DNA from: Kribbella pittospori
GTDB taxonomy: Bacteria; Actinomycetota; Actinomycetes; Propionibacteriales; Kribbellaceae
NCBI RefSeq assembly: GCF_004331465.1
Contig: NZ_SJKB01000010.1
Location: forward strand, 186,001-250,000
Length of the DNA stretch: 64,000 bases
Direction of reading: 5' to 3'
The notes under the pieces were generated by a model that saw only the letters and a program-made list of their open reading frames with translations, searched no databases and was not told where the DNA came from. Of the stretch, positions 58,477-64,000 are shown in pieces (the stretch's first letter is position 1; every line of letters starts with the position of its first letter). A program made the translations under genes and the position numbers.

Positions 58477-59297
58477 GAACTCGCCGCGTCTTCGCGCACG
58501 TCGGGCTGACCGCCGGTGCGCTGATCATGCTGTATCCGCTGTTGTGGATGATCACCGCGTCATTTCGGCCGAACACCGAGATCTTCAAGGATGCCGGCTT
58601 GGTGCCCGAGCATCCGACCCTGGGCAACTATGCGCTGGGCTGGCACTCGACCGGCGTCAACTTCGGGGTGTACATCGCCAACTCGCTGATCATCTGCACC
58701 GCGGTCGTGATCGGGAACGTGCTGACCTGCTCGCTCACGGCGTACGCCTTCGCCCGGCTCAAGTTCATCGGGCGCAAGACGCTGTTCGCGCTCATGCTGG
58801 CCACGATCATGCTGCCCGGTCACGTCACGCTGATCGCGCAGTACTCGATCTTCCGCAACCTCAACTGGATCGACACGTTCTGGCCGATGATCGTGCCGAG
58901 CTTCCTGGCCACCGACGCGTTCTTCGTGTTCCTGATGGTGCAGTTCATCCGGTCGATCCCGGTCGAGCTGGACGACGCCGCGCGGATCGACGGGTGCGGG
59001 GCGTGGGGGATCTACCGGCGGATCATCCTGCCGCTGCTGACCCCGGCGCTGGTGACGACCGCGATCTTCTCCTTCATCTGGACCTGGAACAACTTCTTCA
59101 GCCAGCTGATCTACCTGTCGACGCGGACGAAACTGACGGTCCCGGTGGCCTTGCGCGGGTTCCTCGACTCCACCGGCAGCTCGGAGTGGGGAGCGCTGTT
59201 CGCGATGAGTGTGGTCACGCTGGTTCCGGTCGTGGTGGTGTTCGTGGTGTTCCAGCGGCGGATCCTGGCCGGAATGGCACACACCGGGTTGAAGTGA
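58473..59297 (+). CDS. ABC sugar transporter permease 2 (MalG-like)
   Basis: 274 residues, ATG overlapping the previous stop (ATGA). Six helices are expected, starting HVGLTAGALIMLYPLLWMIT. The EAA-like loop is DDAARIDGCGAWGIYRRIIL. With the first permease it forms the membrane channel of the importer. A LacI gene follows after 14 bp. Confidence 0.93.
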   Translation: MRTRRVFAHVGLTAGALIMLYPLLWMITASFRPNTEIFKDAGLVPEHPTLGNYALGWHSTGVNFGVYIANSLIICTAVVIGNVLTCSLTAYAFARLKFIGRKTLFALMLATIMLPGHVTLIAQYSIFRNLNWIDTFWPMIVPSFLATDAFFVFLMVQFIRSIPVELDDAARIDGCGAWGIYRRIILPLLTPALVTTAIFSFIWTWNNFFSQLIYLSTRTKLTVPVALRGFLDSTGSSEWGALFAMSVVTLVPVVVVFVVFQRRILAGMAHTGLK

Positions 59298-59311
59298 CAT
59301 CCTTACCACCC

Positions 59312-60319
59312 ATGAGGCCTCGTTTGATCGACGTCGCCGAGGCGGCCGGCGTGTCGATGAAGACGGTGTCGAACGTCGTCAACGGGTCGGAACACGTCCG
59401 CGAGGCGACCCGGTTGCGGGTCCTCGCCGCGATCGACAAGCTCGGCTACCGGCCGAACATCGCGGCCCGGAACCTGGCCCAGGGCCGCAGCGGGGTGATC
59501 GCGTTCGCGGTTCCCCAGCTTGATCGCCCGTACTTCGCCTCGCTCGCGGCGCGGATGCTGGACGAGGCGGAAACCTTCGGCTGGATCGTGCAGTTCCACC
59601 AGACCGGTGGCCGGCGAGAGGCCGAGTTGGGTCTGCTCACGGACCGGCATCCCGCCCGTCTCGACGGGATCATCATGAGCCCGCTGAACCTCAGTCCGGA
59701 GGATGTGCAGCGGCGTGATCCCGCGCTGCCGCTGGTGCTGCTGGGTGAGAAGGCCGGGGAGGACCACCTGGCCGACCATGTCGGGATCGACAACCGCGAG
59801 GCCGGGCGGGCGGCGACCGAGCATCTGCTGTCGCTCGGCCGGCGGCGAGTGATGGCGCTGGCGCCGGGTCCTGGGGTCGCGGACGATCGGATCAACGGTT
59901 ATCGCGATGCCTTGGTGGCGGCGGGGATCGGCGTCGACGAGGACATCGTGCTTCCGGCCGGAGGCGTTCGCGGTGAGGACGCCGAGCTGACTCTCGGCCG
60001 CTGGCTGGACGCCGGCAACCCCGCTCCGGACGCGATCTTCGCGGGCACCGACTGGTTGGCGATGGGCGCGATCCGGGCTCTGGTGCTGCGTGGTCTGAAG
60101 GTGCCGCAGCAGGTGGCTGTCGTCGGGTTCGACGACATTCCGTACGACCTCGCCACCCTCCCGACGCTGACCACGGTCGCGCCGGACCGGGTCGCGATTG
60201 CCCGCTTGTCGTTGCAGGCGCTCCGCGACCAGAAGCCGGGTCAAGAACCGGCCCGCCTGCAAGCGCCGTTCACGTTGGTCGTCCGCGAAAGCACCGCCGG
60301 CATCGGCCCGGGACAATAA
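59312..60319 (+). CDS. LacI-family regulator of the sulfatase/transport operon
   Basis: 335 residues, ATG 59312. The N-terminal helix-turn-helix and hinge are textbook: RLIDVAEAAGVSMKTVSNVV and NGSEHVREATRLRVLAAIDK, with the hinge helix RPNIAARNLAQGRSG. The ligand-binding domain contains VVGFDDIPYDLATLPTLTTV. It probably binds the two TACAGCGCTGTA sites before the sulfatase gene and is released by the imported sugar or a derivative. Confidence 0.93.
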   Translation: MRPRLIDVAEAAGVSMKTVSNVVNGSEHVREATRLRVLAAIDKLGYRPNIAARNLAQGRSGVIAFAVPQLDRPYFASLAARMLDEAETFGWIVQFHQTGGRREAELGLLTDRHPARLDGIIMSPLNLSPEDVQRRDPALPLVLLGEKAGEDHLADHVGIDNREAGRAATEHLLSLGRRRVMALAPGPGVADDRINGYRDALVAAGIGVDEDIVLPAGGVRGEDAELTLGRWLDAGNPAPDAIFAGTDWLAMGAIRALVLRGLKVPQQVAVVGFDDIPYDLATLPTLTTVAPDRVAIARLSLQALRDQKPGQEPARLQAPFTLVVRESTAGIGPGQ

Positions 60320-60323
60320 CCGT

Positions 60324-60800
60324 ATGGATTGGGTCTTCCGGGAGGCGCAGGAGTCCGACCTGCCCGAGTTGGTGGAGTTGCAGGAGCGCGGGGCTGTGGA
60401 AGGACTGGGGCACATCTTCCCGCAGGAGACGTATCCGTTTCCGCGCGCCGACGTCCTGGACCGGTGGGCGGTCGAGCTGGCCGATCCGTCGATCGCGGTC
60501 TACGTCTCGTGTGATCAGAACGATCGGATCACCGGATTCGCGGCCCGCCGGGATGACGAGCTCTTCCACTTCGGCACCGCTGTCGATACGTGGGGCTCGG
60601 GGCTGGCGACGTACCTGCACGACGCTCTGCTCGCCACCTTCCCGTCGACGCTCGAGACTCTGCGGCTGCGGGTCTTCACCGAGAACACCCGAGCCCGCCG
60701 CTTCTACGAGAAGCTCGGCTGGCACCCCACCGGCCGCCAGACCCGCACCACATTCCCACCCCACCCGACCCTCACCGAATACATCCTCAACCGGGGCTAG
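60324..60800 (+). CDS. GNAT-family N-acetyltransferase
   Basis: 158 residues, ATG 60324, 4 bp after the LacI stop. The fold starts with VFREAQESDLPELVELQERG. The acetyl-CoA-binding region has WGSGLATYLHDALL in the position of the Q/RxxGxG/A loop, and the C-terminal LRVFTENTRARRFYEKLGWH is typical of GNAT proteins. The acceptor is unknown; co-transcription with the sugar operon may be incidental. Confidence 0.87.
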   Translation: MDWVFREAQESDLPELVELQERGAVEGLGHIFPQETYPFPRADVLDRWAVELADPSIAVYVSCDQNDRITGFAARRDDELFHFGTAVDTWGSGLATYLHDALLATFPSTLETLRLRVFTENTRARRFYEKLGWHPTGRQTRTTFPPHPTLTEYILNRG

Positions 60801-60975
60801 GGGTCGGCAGGAGGAAGGCACCACCCACCACCCGCTCCGGCAGGCTCACCTCCGCTTTCCGGAACATTTTCGTCACCTGGCGGCGATTTGTTTCCGGCGA
60901 TCTGGGTGAGATAGGTGAGCCGATCGAGGCGTCGGCTCTGAGAATCCGCCGCGGGTTTAGCTCGGGGCGGCGGGG
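60801..60975. other. Intergenic region between convergent genes
   Basis: 175 bp between the GNAT and E2 genes. I see no convincing frame, palindrome or terminator hairpin. Confidence 0.4.
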
Positions 60976-62190
60976 TCAGGCGATGATCAGCCAGGGGTGC
61001 TCCAGGAGGTGGGTCAGGTCGGCGAGGAAGCGGGCTCCGTCGGCGCCGTTGAGGATTCGGTGGTCGGCGGAGAGGGTGTAGCGCATTCGGGTGCGGGCGG
61101 CCAGGGATCCGTCGTCGAGGACGACGGCCTCGCGGCGGGAGACGCCGACGGCAAGGATCGCGGCTTGTGGGGGGTTGATGATAGCGGTGAACTGCTCGAC
61201 GCCGTACATCCCGAGGTTGCTGATTGTGAAGGTGCCGCCCGCCATCTCGTCGGTGGTCAGCTGGCGCTCTCTTGCGCGTACGGCGAGGGCCGCGGACTCC
61301 TCGGCGATGACGCCGACCGACTTGTGGTCGGCGTTGCGAATGACGGGGACCAGGAGTCCGTCGTCGATCGCGACTGCTACGCCGAGGTTGATGTCGTGGT
61401 GGCGTAGGACGTTGTCGCCGGACAGGGACGAGTTGACGTCCGGGTGCCGGCGGAGGGTCAGTGCGCAGGCGCGGATGACGAGGTCGTTGATGCTGACCTT
61501 CTGCCGTCCGGCCTCCGTGAGCTGTGCGTTGATCTCGAACCGCAGGTCGACGAGGTTCTCGAGATCGGCGCTCGCGGTCAGGTAGAAGTGCGGTGCGGTC
61601 CGGGCGCTGTCGGCCAGCCGCTTCCCGCTCGTCCTGCGCAGCAGGCTGAGCGGCATCTCCTCGCCGTCGTTCTGTGCCTGGGTGACGGTTGTCTCCGGCT
61701 CAGCGGGCATTGCTTGGGCGGCGGCGCGGACATCCGCGCGGATGATCCGCCCACCAGGCCCGGTCCCGGCAACCTGCGTCAGATCCACCCCGAGCTCCAC
61801 CGCATCCCGCCGAGCCAAAGGAGAAGCAGGCATACGCTCCATCGCAGCCCCCGAAGCCGTCACCGCGACAGGGGACGGCGGGGCTGCTGCCTGCGCGAGC
61901 GGTGTAGGCGTCGGCGCCTGCGACGCCGCCGCCTCGTCCGGTGCGGCCGCGTCGTCTTCTTCGCTTATGACTGCTATTGGTTGGCCGATCGCGGCTTCTT
62001 CGCCTTCGGCTACGAGGATTCGGCCGAGTACGCCGGACTCGTACGCCTCGTACTCCATCACGGCCTTGTCGGTCTCGATGTCGGCCAGGATCTCGCCGGC
62101 CTCGACCATTTCACCGGTCTGCTTGTGCCAGGTGACGACGACGCCGGTCTCCATCGTGTCCGACAACCGTGGCATCAGAATCGTGCTCAT
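60976..62190 (-). CDS. Dihydrolipoamide acyltransferase E2 of a 2-oxoacid dehydrogenase complex
   Basis: 404 residues. The N-terminal lipoyl domain (1-76) carries the lipoyl Lys42 in ETDKAVMEYEA. An Ala/Pro-rich linker leads to a peripheral-subunit-binding domain (about 120-155, ASPLARRDAVELGVDLTQVA). The C-terminal acyltransferase domain has the active-site YTLSADHRILNGADGARFLA. It accepts the acyl group from E1 and passes it to CoA. A single lipoyl domain is typical of PDH, acetoin or branched-chain complexes of this operon type. It starts 11 bp after the E1beta gene. Confidence 0.92.
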   Translation of the reverse strand: MSTILMPRLSDTMETGVVVTWHKQTGEMVEAGEILADIETDKAVMEYEAYESGVLGRILVAEGEEAAIGQPIAVISEEDDAAAPDEAAASQAPTPTPLAQAAAPPSPVAVTASGAAMERMPASPLARRDAVELGVDLTQVAGTGPGGRIIRADVRAAAQAMPAEPETTVTQAQNDGEEMPLSLLRRTSGKRLADSARTAPHFYLTASADLENLVDLRFEINAQLTEAGRQKVSINDLVIRACALTLRRHPDVNSSLSGDNVLRHHDINLGVAVAIDDGLLVPVIRNADHKSVGVIAEESAALAVRARERQLTTDEMAGGTFTISNLGMYGVEQFTAIINPPQAAILAVGVSRREAVVLDDGSLAARTRMRYTLSADHRILNGADGARFLADLTHLLEHPWLIIA

Positions 62191-62201
62191 CCTGTCTCCT
62201 C

Positions 62202-63197
62202 TCAGCGCAGCCGGCCGACTGCGGCCAGGGTCTGTCTGATCGCCGTCTCGACGTCGCCCGCCGACGGCAAGGCAGCGCTCTCCAGGCTCTTGGCATACGG
62301 AAGCGGTACTTCGGCCATCGCAACCCGGCGTACCGGTGCGTCAAGCTGGTCGAACGCACCGTCCGACACCGTTGCCGCGATCTCCGCGCCAATCCCGTAC
62401 GTCAGCCAGTCGTCCTCCAACACCACCGCCGCGTGCGTCTTGCGAACCGACCGCACAATCGTCTCCCGGTCTAGCGGACGCAGACTGCGCAGATCGATGA
62501 CCTCGGCATCGAACCCCTCCCGAGCAGCCAATTCCTCCGCCACGGCCAACCCAAGCGACGCCATCCGCGAGTAGCCGATCACCGTGATGTCACTACCGGC
62601 CCTGGTCACCGCCGCACGCCCGATCTCGGCCGGTACGTCGTCGTCCGGTACGTCGCCCTTCGTGTTGTACAGCGAGAGATTCTCCAGAAACAGCACCGGA
62701 TCGTCGTCCCGGATCGCCGCGAGCAACAACGCCTTGGCGTCCGCCGGGTTGCTAGGGGCAACCACCTTCAGCCCCGGCACGAAGGCGTAGTACAGCTCAA
62801 CGTTCTGCGAGTGCGTGGCACCGAGCTGCTGACCCCCACCACCAGGCGTCCGGATCACCATCGGCACGCTGCGCTGGCCCCCGAACATGCCGTGGATCTT
62901 CGCCGCATGGTTGACGATCTGATCGAGCGCAAGCAGCGAGAAGTTGATCGTCATCAACTCGACCACAGGCCGGAGCCCGAGCATCGCCGCACCGATCGCG
63001 GCCCCGGTGAACCCTTCCTCGGAGATCGGTGTGTCCCGCACGCGCCGTTCGCCGAACTCCGCGAGCAACCCCGCGGTGATCTTGTACGACCCCTCGAAGA
63101 CACCGATCTCCTCGCCGATCAGGAACACCCGGTCGTCGCGTTGCATCTCGGCACGCAGCGTCTCGTTGATCGCCTGCCGGTAGGACATCACGGTCAT
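62202..63197 (-). CDS. 2-oxoacid dehydrogenase E1 component, beta subunit
   Basis: 331 residues. The pyrimidine-binding domain has VFLIGEEIGVFEGSYKITAG, RDTPISEEGFTGAAIGAAML and RTPGGGGQQLGATHSQNVEL. The C-terminal transketolase-like domain includes DVEVIDLRSLRPLDRETI-like sequence and AAVVLEDDW. With the alpha subunit it forms a thiamine-diphosphate heterotetramer that decarboxylates a 2-oxo acid. The start overlaps the alpha-subunit stop (63194-63197). Sequence features fit pyruvate or acetoin dehydrogenases more than the branched-chain type, but not decisively. Confidence 0.92.
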   Translation of the reverse strand: MTVMSYRQAINETLRAEMQRDDRVFLIGEEIGVFEGSYKITAGLLAEFGERRVRDTPISEEGFTGAAIGAAMLGLRPVVELMTINFSLLALDQIVNHAAKIHGMFGGQRSVPMVIRTPGGGGQQLGATHSQNVELYYAFVPGLKVVAPSNPADAKALLLAAIRDDDPVLFLENLSLYNTKGDVPDDDVPAEIGRAAVTRAGSDITVIGYSRMASLGLAVAEELAAREGFDAEVIDLRSLRPLDRETIVRSVRKTHAAVVLEDDWLTYGIGAEIAATVSDGAFDQLDAPVRRVAMAEVPLPYAKSLESAALPSAGDVETAIRQTLAAVGRLR

Positions 63198-64000
63198 GCG
63201 CCGGCCACCGCGAAGAGAGGCTGCCCCGGCAGTCGCTCGAGATCGTTCGGCACCGGCGTCGCGTAGTTGTAGTCGAACAATGTCTTCACATCCGGTGGCG
63301 CACTGGCATCCGCGAACGCGACCGCCGCACCGACCTCCTCCGCAACAGACTGCTCCAACTCTTCCAGCTCCTCAGCGCTCAACCGAAGCTGGTCGCCCAA
63401 CGCGAGCACGGGATCGGCGGCCCTGAGCTCAGCCACTTCTTCCTTCGAGCGGTACGCCGCCGGATCGACCACCGAATGCCCACGCAGCCGCCCACTGACA
63501 GCTTCCAACAGCACCGGCCGCCCTTCACGCGCCATCGCGACCGCACGTACGGCGGCATCCTGTACGGCGACCACATCGTTGCCGTCGACGCGTTCGCCGT
63601 ACATCCGGTACGCCGTGGCGCGCTTGTGCAACTCGGGCTCGGCCGAAGACATCTCGACGGTGGTGCCCATACCGAGCTGGTTGTTCACCACCGCGAACAC
63701 GATGGGGAGTTTCCAGAGCGCGGCCAGGTTGAGCGATTCGTGGAAGGCGCCGATGTTCGTCGTACCGTCGCCCAGGTGGCACATCACCACCTCCGGCCCG
63801 CCGCGGTACGCGATCGCCAGCGCCGCTCCGGTTGCCAGCGGCAGCTGGCCGCCGACAATGCCGTACCCGCCGAGCAGTCGGGCCTGGGCATCGAACAGGT
63901 GCATGGAGCCGCCCCAGCCCTTGGACACCCCATCGGTCCGGCCGTAGAGCTCGGCCATGACACGGCCGGGGTCGATGCCGCGCGCGATCGCGTACCCGTG
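63194..64000 (-). CDS. 2-oxoacid dehydrogenase E1 component, alpha subunit (partial)
   Basis: The last 269 codons are present and the N-terminus is beyond the right edge. The thiamine-diphosphate motif GDGTTN (from MCHLGDGTTNIGAFHESLNL) and the following FAVVNNQLGMGTTVEMSSAE are intact. The phosphorylation-loop-like region is RGHSVVDPAAYRSKEE. GGSMHLFDAQARLLGGYGIV is typical of PDH/AcoA E1alpha. It is the first visible gene of the operon E1alpha-E1beta-E2, coupled to E1beta by overlap. Confidence 0.9.
   Translation of the reverse strand, partial: HGYAIARGIDPGRVMAELYGRTDGVSKGWGGSMHLFDAQARLLGGYGIVGGQLPLATGAALAIAYRGGPEVVMCHLGDGTTNIGAFHESLNLAALWKLPIVFAVVNNQLGMGTTVEMSSAEPELHKRATAYRMYGERVDGNDVVAVQDAAVRAVAMAREGRPVLLEAVSGRLRGHSVVDPAAYRSKEEVAELRAADPVLALGDQLRLSAEELEELEQSVAEEVGAAVAFADASAPPDVKTLFDYNYATPVPNDLERLPGQPLFAVAGA

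Noticed and set aside
60801..60975. Possible C-terminal gene remnant between GNAT and E2 genes
   Set aside because: No frame resembles a known protein.
1..64000. tRNA or rRNA genes, CRISPR arrays, insertion sequences, integrase or attachment sites
   Set aside because: Looked for by eye on both strands; no tRNA-like cloverleaf, regularly spaced repeats, transposase motifs or terminal repeats were seen.

Overview
The window is GC-rich (about 70 percent) actinobacterial chromosome. Codon choice, the frequent GTAC-containing words, many GTG starts, TANNNT minus-10 boxes placed six bases before start codons, and gene families such as SigK/RskA and DUF664 suggest a soil actinomycete. Kribbella or a close relative is my best guess, from general resemblance only. 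I see no rRNA, tRNA, CRISPR array, insertion sequence or prophage. Genes are packed tightly and lie on both strands.

Layout. 1-6.5 kb: end of a GbsR/MarR-like regulator, a CarH-type B12 photoreceptor repressor with tandem 11-bp operator repeats beside a DUF378 membrane protein, a RibD-like reductase / broken HAD / 2OG-oxygenase operon divergent from a LysR gene, and a POT peptide transporter. 6.5-16.5 kb: HSL-type hydrolase and DinB protein, MarR regulator divergent from an ABC exporter, a sugar module (GH35 glycosidase, FGGY kinase), an SDR and an APH-type kinase. 16.5-23.5 kb: an overlapping operon of histidine kinase, degenerate kinase and response regulator, then a rightward cluster of lipoproteins and membrane proteins of unknown role, then two genes damaged by internal deletions. 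23.5-33 kb: MT0933-like small protein, an MFS / ECF sigma / PEP-mutase-like operon, the SigK-RskA locus with fasciclin lipoprotein and a molybdopterin oxidoreductase, a secreted chorismate mutase, a P-loop kinase-like protein and a 2-hydroxyacid dehydrogenase.

33-45 kb: DUF664 protein, GH32 fructan hydrolase with a HAD phosphatase, TetR/MFS pair, a membrane enzyme remnant, a large secreted S53 peptidase divergent from a TrmB/LuxR-type regulator, a PPOX protein, a hydrolase, and a MarR regulator whose palindromic operator recurs in front of a quinone-reductase-like gene. 45-64 kb: a 1471-residue secreted S8 protease with kelch repeats followed by a second TrmB/LuxR-type regulator, an ArsR / oxidoreductase / aldo-keto reductase group, an MFS gene, a sulfatase / ABC sugar importer / LacI operon with two LacI-type operators, a GNAT gene, and a 2-oxoacid dehydrogenase operon (E1alpha, E1beta, E2) running off the right edge.

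Themes. Most transcription factors sit beside their likely target with a visible palindrome between them. Nine starts have a TANNNT hexamer exactly six bases upstream, which suggests leaderless mRNAs. Four genes appear to have lost internal segments containing catalytic residues. Nine of fourteen tail-to-tail gene pairs overlap. The most promising leads are the CarH-like operator array, the two protease/regulator modules, the SigK-type promoter pair and the MarR/quinone-reductase operator set.
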